A DNA stretch of 64,000 nt, from positions 1 to 64,000 of the forward strand of contig NZ_WBYM01000001.1 in NCBI RefSeq assembly GCF_013283365.1. The letters run 5' to 3'. Source of the DNA: Marinobacterium sp. xm-d-530 (GTDB taxonomy: Bacteria > Pseudomonadota > Gammaproteobacteria > Pseudomonadales > Balneatricaceae). Below the pieces are notes generated by a model. The model saw only the letters and a list, made by a program, of their open reading frames with translations. It did no database searches and had not been told where the DNA came from. Of the stretch, positions 17,345 to 24,655 are shown in pieces. The position numbers and the translations under genes were made by a program. Each line of letters starts with the position of its first letter. Within the stretch, counting starts at the first letter, position 1.

Positions 17345-18074
17345 ACAAAAAAACACGTTCAGCAATCACCGCAATGGCTTTGAATTATCAATCCTCACAT
17401 CTAACCTTTCATCAAGGCAAAAACTGATTGCTCTGATTCTGAAGTCACATATGAACAACTCTACTGGCCTTTGTAACCCAAGCATTAAAACACTTATGGC
17501 CAAGGGCAGTATGTCCAAGGGAACAGTCAAAAACTGCATTGATGCCTTAATGGTAGCGGGCTTCATCTCAAAGATTACTGGTAATGGCAGAGGTAACTCC
17601 AATAGTTACACACTAAATATCATTGAGTCAGATGTGGACAATAGGAATAAGCACAAAGGAAATACCCAAAACCTTGAACCAAACTATTCATATGATATGG
17701 AAGTGAATCCTGAAGACTTTCCTCAAGTAGATTTTGATTACGAGCCTTATTACGATCACAACACCCCTGATAGTGCTCAGCAAGATACTCAAGAATATGA
17801 GCAATCAACAGATAATCACATAATGGTGTATGACGAATATGGCCAAGTAATCAATCTAGCAAAGTTACCTAAAGATGAACGGGAAGACTATGCGATTAGA
17901 TTGGCCTCTGCACCTCCAGATATGAGAAGAAAACTTCTTGAAGGAAGAATCAACTTTATTAAGCAGCTATCAGAAACATCGCACTCTGATAATGAAAACA
18001 ACAACGTTGATCAAACTGGTTCAAGTGATGTGCTAAATGAAATCGTTCAAGAAGCTGATTTAGATGATTTTTAG
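17322..18074 (+). CDS. Rep-like winged-helix protein
   Basis: The ~250-residue product begins with a helix-turn-helix/winged-helix domain of the HTH_36 type (residues ~25-100: SSRQKLIALILKSHM, then NPSIKTLMAKGSMSKGTVKN and wing GNGRGNSNSYTL), common in phage and plasmid replication initiators. A long acidic, low-complexity linker follows, then a charged helix. GGAG lies 7 bases before the ATG at 17322, which decides the start over 17301. Directly downstream is an iteron array, so this is the probable initiator. No helicase or primase motif is seen; the host must supply these. Confidence 0.65.
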   Translation: MQTKQTVKQKNTFSNHRNGFELSILTSNLSSRQKLIALILKSHMNNSTGLCNPSIKTLMAKGSMSKGTVKNCIDALMVAGFISKITGNGRGNSNSYTLNIIESDVDNRNKHKGNTQNLEPNYSYDMEVNPEDFPQVDFDYEPYYDHNTPDSAQQDTQEYEQSTDNHIMVYDEYGQVINLAKLPKDEREDYAIRLASAPPDMRRKLLEGRINFIKQLSETSHSDNENNNVDQTGSSDVLNEIVQEADLDDF

Positions 18075-18139
18075 GCAAGATTATGAGGGAGGCTAAGCTC
18101 CCTCAGCATCACATTTAGTAATGCAAGAAGGATTCCTGA

Positions 18140-18214
18140 TAAAGGGGTCATCTGAAAGCATAAAGGGGGCAGCTCACGAACTAAAGGGGTTATTTATTGA
18201 AGCTAAAGGGGTCA
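18140..18214 (+). repeat. Iteron array, 4 copies of TAAAGGGGTCA
   Basis: Copies start at 18140, 18161, 18182 and 18204 (TAAAGGGGTCA, TAAAGGGGGCA, TAAAGGGGTTA, TAAAGGGGTCA). Spacing of 21, 21 and 22 bp equals two DNA helical turns, placing all sites on one face, the hallmark of Rep-binding iterons. The array begins 66 bases after the Rep-like gene. Confidence 0.82.
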
Positions 18215-18228
18215 ACTGGCTTACCATG

Positions 18229-18275
18229 AACCTTCTAATTAACCTTGTTATTAACCTTCTAATAACCTTCTTGAT
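18229..18275 (+). repeat. AT-rich 12-mer repeats beside iterons (probable unwinding element)
   Basis: Four tandem repeats start at 18229, 18241, 18253 and 18264 (AACCTTCTAATT, AACCTTGTTATT, AACCTTCTAAT, AACCTTCTTGAT). Tandem AT-rich 12-13-mers next to iterons are the usual DNA-unwinding element of theta-replicating origins. AT-rich sequence continues to about 18340. Together with the iterons this forms a probable origin of replication. Confidence 0.72.
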
Positions 18276-18539
18276 AAGTAACTAATTGATAGTAACTGTA
18301 AAGATAATTGTTATTAACGATTATCTTAAGACCCCCAACATAAAGCCTAAGATTCAACCTCTCCTGATATGGTGATAATGACGAACGAAGTGAGTCTTAA
18401 TGAAGCAATTCGCCTTTTTCATATGCCCCTCCCTTAAGTATATTTTTTCTAACTCAAGATGTTTCATTTCAATCTATTCAGCTTACATTTCATAATGAAC
18501 TAGTAGTCTATTGTGATATACAAAAATTGGAGCCGCTCC

Positions 18540-19073
18540 GTGAAGCACTTGACCTGTGTTCTGTTAACGCTTTGCCTTATCACCTTAGAAGCTCGTGGAG
18601 AGCCTTCTGAGCCTAATTTTGAAATAACTAACAATGATGGTGTGGTAAGAGTTTTAACCCATGGTGAGGTTGTTTGGGGCAATCAGTTCGGTCTTATACT
18701 TGGACCTAATAATTGCAATAGCAATAGGCTTTGGCTGAGCATTTCATCTTATGAAGACGACTTAGAAATGCTTGAAGGAAGAACAGTAAACTTCACATGG
18801 ACTGTTGATGATCAATCCTTTCCTGTGGAACTTGATGTAACTTATGTTGTAAGACTGACTAAGACAATTCAGATAGTTCTCTTTAATGGAATTGAGTTAC
18901 TGCCTGAGTTTGTGAACTTTCTACATCAGTCTGAGAGACTTCAGATGGTGATTAATGGACCAGAATTAGAAGCAAGCAAGTTTGATATACCTGAGGAATC
19001 ATTTAGCTTGATAGGGTTTAAAGAAAGCTACTTTGAAGCAGTTAAATCCTGCCAAGCAAATTCAGAAAACTAG
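18540..19073 (+). CDS. Exported hypothetical protein
   Basis: The product of ~177 residues starts with a signal peptide (MKHLTCVLLTLCLITLEARG, likely cut after Ala/Gly) and continues as a beta-rich soluble domain with two Cys (NNCNSN and KSCQAN) that could form a disulphide. The GTG at 18540 is chosen because GGAG lies 7 bases upstream and it gives a proper signal peptide. No family is recognised. It is the first of five closely spaced genes (gaps of 10-26 bases), so it heads the cargo operon. Confidence 0.7.
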   Translation: MKHLTCVLLTLCLITLEARGEPSEPNFEITNNDGVVRVLTHGEVVWGNQFGLILGPNNCNSNRLWLSISSYEDDLEMLEGRTVNFTWTVDDQSFPVELDVTYVVRLTKTIQIVLFNGIELLPEFVNFLHQSERLQMVINGPELEASKFDIPEESFSLIGFKESYFEAVKSCQANSEN

Positions 19074-19093
19074 ATGAGTATAGGTAATCAGAA

Positions 19094-19459
19094 ATGAACT
19101 TTAAGATACCAACTTTTATATTCGCAATTGCCTTCTCGGTAAGTGCCAATGCAAGCAATGAAGAGCTATTGTTTGAGTGCTCCCTTCCGCCCCTTAAACT
19201 TGGAATATATGCCGAAGAGGGAGGTGGATACTATTCAGACAAACAGGTAAAAATTGAAAAATATAGTGATATAGAAATTGTAAAGACATATATGGATTTC
19301 CAAGGCTCTGGGGATTGCCGTTATAGCATCTGGTCGTTTGAGTTCAATGAATCTAGTTACAGTGTTGAATCAATGGGATGCAATCATCCAAGCATAGTCG
19401 TACCTGAAAATGCGAAAGGAATGATTAGAGTGCATGATCAAGAGTTTTGGTGTTATTAG
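19094..19459 (+). CDS. Exported hypothetical protein
   Basis: The 121-residue product has a clear signal peptide (cleavage after SANA) and a mature region of ~100 residues with four Cys, one at the extreme C-terminus (FWCY). The mature part is beta-strand rich and fits a small disulphide-bonded periplasmic domain. No family is recognised. It lies 20 bases after the previous exported-protein gene and 26 before the membrane protein gene. Confidence 0.68.
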   Translation: MNFKIPTFIFAIAFSVSANASNEELLFECSLPPLKLGIYAEEGGGYYSDKQVKIEKYSDIEIVKTYMDFQGSGDCRYSIWSFEFNESSYSVESMGCNHPSIVVPENAKGMIRVHDQEFWCY

Positions 19460-19485
19460 CCCAACATTAACAACCTCTAGAGCTT

Positions 19486-20178
19486 ATGAATAAACAAGAA
19501 GAAAAGATTTTATTAAAAACATCCGGTATTGGGGTGATATGTATTTTTTTTGGAGCGTTCACTCAACCAATCAGTGAAATTCTTGCATTAGTAATTGTCA
19601 TGCTTGGCGTATTTTTGACGTTTGTAAGCATCACATCACTGGTAATAGCCTTCATGGTCAATGGCTTCAAAAGTGGGGCTAATAGTCTTGTAGAAAAAAG
19701 TAGTGAAGCAACCAAAGCTATTCAAAAAAAACATTCTCCTTTAGAAAGCATTTTTAAAACTCAGAAGAAGGATTTAGAAAACTTTTTAAGACTCTTAGAA
19801 GTTAGTAGTGATGATGAAATTGCTGAACATCTAATTTTTGCGGCTATAGCTAGAAATGAAAACCCACACTTAACAGACAACTTCCTTAACAACTTAAACA
19901 ACAGCTCAAAGGAAAGAATCCATAAAATCAAAGCCGAATTACAAATGCTAAACCTACAGCTCAAAGACAACTATGAATGTTCATCAATAGTGGCTGGAAA
20001 TGTAATTTGGATAATGACCCTGAGGTCGGTGGAAGGCTTTGAGCATCTACTTGTAACCAAAAAAATCTGGCGAGAACTTAGAAGAGGTCATAAACGCTTA
20101 AAGAAAAAGGCATCTGATATGCAACTAGAAGACTCTGAGAACATAGTCAACAAAGCAAAGTTTATTCCTAAACTATAG
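19486..20178 (+). CDS. Membrane protein with helical cytoplasmic domain
   Basis: The 230-residue product has two transmembrane segments near the N-terminus (about residues 13-30 and 33-58), then a long helical, charged domain with a Lys/Arg-rich end (REL RRGHKRLKKKA). It is the only non-secreted protein among the five rightward cargo genes, so it may anchor or export its neighbours' products or act on the cytoplasmic side. No family is recognised. Confidence 0.62.
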   Translation: MNKQEEKILLKTSGIGVICIFFGAFTQPISEILALVIVMLGVFLTFVSITSLVIAFMVNGFKSGANSLVEKSSEATKAIQKKHSPLESIFKTQKKDLENFLRLLEVSSDDEIAEHLIFAAIARNENPHLTDNFLNNLNNSSKERIHKIKAELQMLNLQLKDNYECSSIVAGNVIWIMTLRSVEGFEHLLVTKKIWRELRRGHKRLKKKASDMQLEDSENIVNKAKFIPKL

Positions 20179-20188
20179 GGCCGACTAC

Positions 20189-20848
20189 ATGAAGATTTCT
20201 TTTTATCTGACACTTCTGATTTTCACCACTAACAACCTTTTTGCAGGGGAACTAGATGAACTTGATGGATGCCAATTCCCACCTGTAGAGTCCCATCTAG
20301 CAAATAGCGAATATTCAGATGAGTTTCTGCAAGAATGGCACTCTAGTGTAGCTACCTGTCATAAAACTCACCCACCTCAAACCCTTTCAATTTACCAATT
20401 GTTGATACTGTTAACTGATTACCCTGCTGAAGCGCCAGTAGATGAGTTAAATATTTCTATAGAGTGGAGCAACCTTAACTGGCTCTGGATTGAACAAGAG
20501 AAGTATAGGAATGAAAGGCTCAATGCTCTTCACGAAAAGCTGACTGTACACACAGAAAATATTATTAAAGAAAGATTTGTTGGTGACATTAACCCCATTC
20601 AACTACTTAACGATAGTAAAGCAGTATGGGAAACATATAGAAGTCTAGCTTGTTTCAACACATTGGGAGACATGAACGACTCAGTGCAAGAAGAAATAAG
20701 AGGAAATCCTTGGTATGCCAATTTACTAAATTGTAAAAATGAATTATTGGTTTCCAGAATCCTAGACTTATCTACATTTCTAAGTATTGATGAGTTCCAA
20801 GGTTACAGAATGGCGGACCTGAATGAGCTAAGGTATGAGTTTGAATAA
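20189..20848 (+). CDS. Exported protein with LprI-like (DUF1311) C-terminal pattern
   Basis: The 219-residue product has a signal peptide (cleavage after LFA) and a helical mature part. The C-terminal region, WETYRSLACFN followed by a second Cys and LLNCKNELLVSRI, follows the W-x-x-(F/Y)-R-x-x-x-C ... C-x-x-x-x-x-x-R pattern of the LprI N-terminal/DUF1311 family, whose best known member inhibits lysozyme. If so, it could protect the cell wall against lytic enzymes. The similarity is by eye and weak, so function stays open. It starts 10 bases after the membrane-protein gene. Confidence 0.6.
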   Translation: MKISFYLTLLIFTTNNLFAGELDELDGCQFPPVESHLANSEYSDEFLQEWHSSVATCHKTHPPQTLSIYQLLILLTDYPAEAPVDELNISIEWSNLNWLWIEQEKYRNERLNALHEKLTVHTENIIKERFVGDINPIQLLNDSKAVWETYRSLACFNTLGDMNDSVQEEIRGNPWYANLLNCKNELLVSRILDLSTFLSIDEFQGYRMADLNELRYEFE

Positions 20849-20873
20849 CGGCGTAATTCCCAGTTCATTGAAC

Positions 20874-21365
20874 ATGAAAAAAACGATAAAGCACCATCTT
20901 CTTACAACATCTTTGATATCTATTTTGTCAACTATGCCATCAACGTCTTTTTCAGATGAAAATAGACACAAAACATCAGAAATAGAGGGCATGATCCAAC
21001 ACTATGCAATAGAAGCAAACGGCATTGAAAATAAAATCAGCAGAATTACAGACACCTCAAACCATCACTACCTAGTAATTTTCACGGTGGAATATTCTTG
21101 CGAAAACAAGAATATGGATACTCTTTCCTGTAGTAATGCCTACAGTCAGCATTTAACTGGATTTATTCAAAACTATAAAATTGAACCAATAACCATAGGT
21201 GGGAAATGGCTATTTGAGGCAATAAACATCTCTTTTGATAACGGCCGTGTACAAATAGATGGGTTTAAGTACAGAGAAAACGATCCAGCTTGCTGTCCAT
21301 CTATACCGTATACGATTGATGGTTATGTTACGGGGGAAAAACTATCTCTAAGTGAAATGCCCTGA
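20874..21365 (+). CDS. Exported hypothetical protein
   Basis: The ~163-residue product starts with a signal peptide (basic KKTIKHH, then a hydrophobic core, cleavage near TSFS). The mature domain resembles a small NTF2/lipocalin-sized fold with Cys in YSCENK, LSCSNA and a CC pair. An upstream in-frame ATG at 20835 overlaps the previous gene and would bury the signal peptide, so 20874 is preferred although no strong ribosome site is seen. It is the last gene of the rightward cargo unit, converging on the next gene with a 24-base gap. Confidence 0.6.
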   Translation: MKKTIKHHLLTTSLISILSTMPSTSFSDENRHKTSEIEGMIQHYAIEANGIENKISRITDTSNHHYLVIFTVEYSCENKNMDTLSCSNAYSQHLTGFIQNYKIEPITIGGKWLFEAINISFDNGRVQIDGFKYRENDPACCPSIPYTIDGYVTGEKLSLSEMP

Positions 21366-21389
21366 GTAAAAATCGTTTCTGCAGCTTTT

Positions 21390-22178
21390 TTACTTCCACA
21401 TGATGAGGTTTCCTTCAACACACTGATTGTATCTTTGAACACCATAATCTTGAGAGCTAATAGTTGATAAATATTTAGGCTGAATGGGGTTGGTATATGC
21501 ACCCTGTACTAACGAACCAATTAACTGTTCTATGAGGGGCGTAATGCGTTTGTATTTGTTTTTGAACTTTCTTTTGAGCGCATCATTTACATTAGTATCC
21601 ACAAGCCCCTGATTTCTCATTTTTAAGGCCGAAATAGCATTTTCTTCAACCCACTCGCACATCTCTAACTGAGGAGTTGAGAGGTTATATTTTTGGGGCA
21701 ATGCCCTTTGTGTAAGGGTAGTAGTTAACTCTACAGTTCCAAAATCCCAACCGACAACTTCACCCATAAGACAGTAGTTATACATAAACACACCAAAATC
21801 TTTGGCCGCCCAATCAATCTCTGACTCTTGCATTTGATCAGCTTCAAAAGCTAAAACAATATTGTTGTGCGAAACAATAGAAGCTATATCCCTCCAACCA
21901 TCGTAAGCCTTGTCTGTTTTGATAAGGGCATCTAGCTGACCAGTTACATAATCCTGTGATTTTCCTTTCTGGCGCATCCTCATTACAAGTGAAGACGTTT
22001 CCTCCACCCAAGTGCAAATCATCAACTGATCATAATTAAGAGAATAATCATCTGCACTCAACCTTTGGGTTGGTTGAGTTTGAGCCTGTGAATTGAGTGA
22101 AGCCAGAGACAATATCAATAGAATGAATACCGAGGACCATGTAGATAAAATCCTGTAAGCACTATTCAACATTCGCAC
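21390..22178 (-). CDS. Exported protein with a duplicated Cys-containing domain
   Basis: The 262-residue product has a signal peptide (cut after SQAQ) and two copies of one domain. Each begins with Q-L-x-x-C-x-W-V-E-E-x-x-x-x-x-x-x-M-R-x-x-G (around residues 51 and 171) and ends with D-(F/Y)-G-V-x-x-Y-N-x-C (residues ~130 and 246), so each copy probably holds a disulphide between its first and last Cys. The repeat indicates internal gene duplication. No known family. It is 5 bases downstream of the membrane protein gene at 22184-22813. Confidence 0.68.
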   Translation of the reverse strand: MRMLNSAYRILSTWSSVFILLILSLASLNSQAQTQPTQRLSADDYSLNYDQLMICTWVEETSSLVMRMRQKGKSQDYVTGQLDALIKTDKAYDGWRDIASIVSHNNIVLAFEADQMQESEIDWAAKDFGVFMYNYCLMGEVVGWDFGTVELTTTLTQRALPQKYNLSTPQLEMCEWVEENAISALKMRNQGLVDTNVNDALKRKFKNKYKRITPLIEQLIGSLVQGAYTNPIQPKYLSTISSQDYGVQRYNQCVEGNLIMWK

Positions 22179-22183
22179 CCTCT

Positions 22184-22813
22184 TTAAATAATGTAGTCTG
22201 ATAACTTTTCATCACCAGACATAGCACCACCTATTCTTGCCAGTAGTTTAGCTTCAGCCTGACTTACGCCATCATTAAGTAGATCAATCATGTTTACACT
22301 TAAAAACGTTGCACTTCGGTTTAAACAACCCTCAAGATCACTATCCAGCTTGTTTAATTCTAGATACAGGACACATGAAAACTGTGCTTTTACAAAAGGA
22401 CTTATGTTCGCGTCCATAATTTCGGGGGATTTTCTGTGGGCAAAGTCCACACAACGTTTAGCTAATGCCAATGCCTCAGTATCTGATATCTGGTAACCAC
22501 CTAACCCTTTAGTCATTGTCATCATATCCGCTAGGGTTGAAGCAGTATTTTCTAAAGAAAAAGAGTCAATTTCTGTTTTAGGCAACGATTCATTACCCTC
22601 TCGAATGTTAAGTAATGCATTTAAGATAGAGTGCCCTATTAACATCTCAAAAAAACTTAATGCACCCCACTGGATACCACTTAGCACACCCCATAGCAGA
22701 CCAATGACAAGCATTAGCACATAGGCCGATTTCTTACTTCGTAGGATTAGAGCGATGACCGCACCGACAGCCAGAAAAATCAAAAAATATGTAAGCATCG
22801 TTTTAGTACTCAA
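22184..22813 (-). CDS. Hypothetical membrane protein
   Basis: The 209-residue product has two or three N-terminal transmembrane segments (about residues 7-24, 29-50 and a weaker third) and a helical domain of ~130 residues with Cys residues in KRCVDF, QFSCVL and EGCLNR. It is first in a two-gene leftward unit with the duplicated-domain protein, and divergent from the gene at 22921 across 107 bases. No family recognised. Confidence 0.6.
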   Translation of the reverse strand: MSTKTMLTYFLIFLAVGAVIALILRSKKSAYVLMLVIGLLWGVLSGIQWGALSFFEMLIGHSILNALLNIREGNESLPKTEIDSFSLENTASTLADMMTMTKGLGGYQISDTEALALAKRCVDFAHRKSPEIMDANISPFVKAQFSCVLYLELNKLDSDLEGCLNRSATFLSVNMIDLLNDGVSQAEAKLLARIGGAMSGDEKLSDYII

Positions 22814-22920
22814 GGAAATGAAGATAAAAAGAATATTGTTTTAATACGAGCCGCATTGCAAATAAGTCTGTTATATTAGTCTTAATATTTCCGAATAAAA
22901 TGTAGTGATAGGTTGGTTAT

Positions 22921-23406
22921 ATGCTTAAAGGAGTCGCGTTAAACATAGATGCTCGTGTAGTGAGCGCATTCGCAACGTTGTTAATATTTATTTTGGCTTT
23001 TGAAGAAGCCAGAGCGACTCCAACTATCAATCCATCTCAAGGCACTCTAGTTGGAAATAATACAATAATAAGTCCAGACAAAAGGTTTGCTTTGGAAGGC
23101 TATACAGGCTGTTACTACAAGCTAACTAAACTTGATACATCTACGATTATTCTTGAAGGGAGCGAGGGTACTCATAGAGAGTGCTTCACACTCATGGGCT
23201 TTTCACAAGATAGTTCATTATTTTATGTTTATGACCAGAACTCACTGGATATTGCGGTATTTGATGTCCACGGAAATCTAGTTGTGCGCCCCAAAGTTGC
23301 AAGCAACCCTTACATTGAATCCGTATCATTCAGTGAAGATAACAACTCCATTATCGTCCAAACTTCTGCTGATGGAACTGTAATCATAGATTTGGATGAT
23401 CTGTAA
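22921..23406 (+). CDS. Exported hypothetical protein, beta-propeller-like repeats
   Basis: The 161-residue product has an N-terminal signal or anchor (residues ~12-32, cut after ARA). The mature part contains two WD40/PQQ-like strand patterns (SPDKRFALEGYTG and FSQDSSLFYVYDQ, then FSEDNNSIIVQTS), with the S-x-D start typical of propeller blades. With only about three blades it cannot close a propeller alone and may oligomerise or be a fragment. No enzyme motif. It stands alone as the last cargo gene before the HNH-HIT gene. Confidence 0.6.
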   Translation: MLKGVALNIDARVVSAFATLLIFILAFEEARATPTINPSQGTLVGNNTIISPDKRFALEGYTGCYYKLTKLDTSTIILEGSEGTHRECFTLMGFSQDSSLFYVYDQNSLDIAVFDVHGNLVVRPKVASNPYIESVSFSEDNNSIIVQTSADGTVIIDLDDL

Positions 23407-23479
23407 AAGAGTCATAATTCACCCATGCAACAACAGTGTAAAGAGTCACGAAAATAAACTATTGAAGTTGCTTTAAGTT

Positions 23480-24475
23480 TCAATACTTTTGCTTTTCAGG
23501 GATCACACCTCTGACACCGCCTCTGGGATTATCCATATCACCGTCCCTTCTTGGAATTAAATGTATATGGCAATGGAATACAGTCTGTCCGGCTGACTTC
23601 CCTGCGTTAATTCCAACATTAAACCCTGTAATGCTCGGATCAACTTTCCTAAGTTGAGATTGCCTAGATTTAATCAACTGTTGGATTGCATTAAGCTCTG
23701 GTTGAACTAGGTCAAAGTAATCAGCGACGTGACGCTTAGGGATAATCAGAGTATGACCTTGAGTCACTGGGTAACCATCAAGAAAAGCCAATGCCAACTC
23801 GTTCTCTTCAACCACCCTATTAATCACCTCAGTACAAAACGGGCAGGATTTATCTCGTTCGGCATATGTTGATTCAATGTCACGAAAATCAGTTTTATCC
23901 CGATCTCCTTTTGAACGGTTGCAGGTATAGCAAAGAGCCTGAAGGTTGGATTCATCATCTGACCCACCAAGATTCTTTGGAACTATATGATCAACATCTA
24001 AAGCCTTTTGATCGGCGGGGATTCCACATAGCTCACATCTATGCTTTGCTCGCTGAAGTATTTTATAGCGAACAGACCCCGAAACAGGCATTCTGCGAAC
24101 GTTTCTATGCTTGAAACGGTTACGGCTTAACTCGGCCTTTAAACGATCCTCACAGAGGCTTATAAGCTCATTAACCTCACTAGTGGACAACTGATCAAAG
24201 CCTGCTAACTTGTAGCCTGAAATATTACGCCCATCTTTTAACTTTTCAGTAATACCATGGGTTTTGGTCAATACTTCACCGACCATTACCTTTACACGCT
24301 CTTCATAGTATTCAACTTGGGAGTCATCATAAGTGAGGAGGTGTTTAGCAATTTCTTTGGTACTAGCTTCACCAGATGACTTGAGCAACTTAACTAACAT
24401 TGCAGGCTGGTATATGTGGGAAGTTTGCATTTTTACAGAAATGAAATGCTTTAACGTTTCAAAAAATTCTGACAT
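23480..24475 (-). CDS. HNH nuclease - HIT domain fusion protein
   Basis: The 331-residue protein has three parts. Residues 1-125 form a helical domain with a winged-helix look. Residues ~136-192 form an HNH endonuclease: Cys pair CELCG (147-150), DVDHIVPKNLGG (~160) and CYTCNRSK (~182), a zinc-bound beta-beta-alpha-metal site. Residues ~210-320 form a HIT domain with PFCTEV start and the HxHxH motif HCHIHLIP (301). HNH cuts nucleic acid; HIT proteins hydrolyse or transfer nucleotides. Their fusion, carried beside an integrase on an island, suggests a defence or nucleotide-signal cargo, which is inference. GGAG before the ATG at 24475 supports the start. Confidence 0.82.
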   Translation of the reverse strand: MSEFFETLKHFISVKMQTSHIYQPAMLVKLLKSSGEASTKEIAKHLLTYDDSQVEYYEERVKVMVGEVLTKTHGITEKLKDGRNISGYKLAGFDQLSTSEVNELISLCEDRLKAELSRNRFKHRNVRRMPVSGSVRYKILQRAKHRCELCGIPADQKALDVDHIVPKNLGGSDDESNLQALCYTCNRSKGDRDKTDFRDIESTYAERDKSCPFCTEVINRVVEENELALAFLDGYPVTQGHTLIIPKRHVADYFDLVQPELNAIQQLIKSRQSQLRKVDPSITGFNVGINAGKSAGQTVFHCHIHLIPRRDGDMDNPRGGVRGVIPEKQKY

Positions 24476-24607
24476 TTCATCTCCTAATAAAGGATAACTA
24501 TTTTAGTGATATGTTTTGACTAGAAAACAACATAATCAAAGTTCACTAAACTTATGAGAACAAAAAATTAATAAAAAATCTTCTTGGCGTATTACTTAAT
24601 ACAGTGA

Positions 24608-24624
24608 CTGGGGTTCGCCCCCAG
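24608..24624 (-). terminator. GC hairpin downstream of integrase
   Basis: CTGGGG and CCCCCAG surround a TTCG tetraloop, a very stable hairpin, about 30 bases after the integrase stop. No T-run follows on either strand, so it may be a pause or RNA-stability element rather than a true intrinsic terminator. Confidence 0.35.
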
Positions 24625-24655
24625 CCCCCTTCACCTGTTCAGAAAATTAACGCAC

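Noticed and set aside
18140-18275. CRISPR or tandem satellite reading of the iterons
   Set aside because: Repeats are 11-12 bp with helical spacing beside a Rep-like gene, which fits an origin better.
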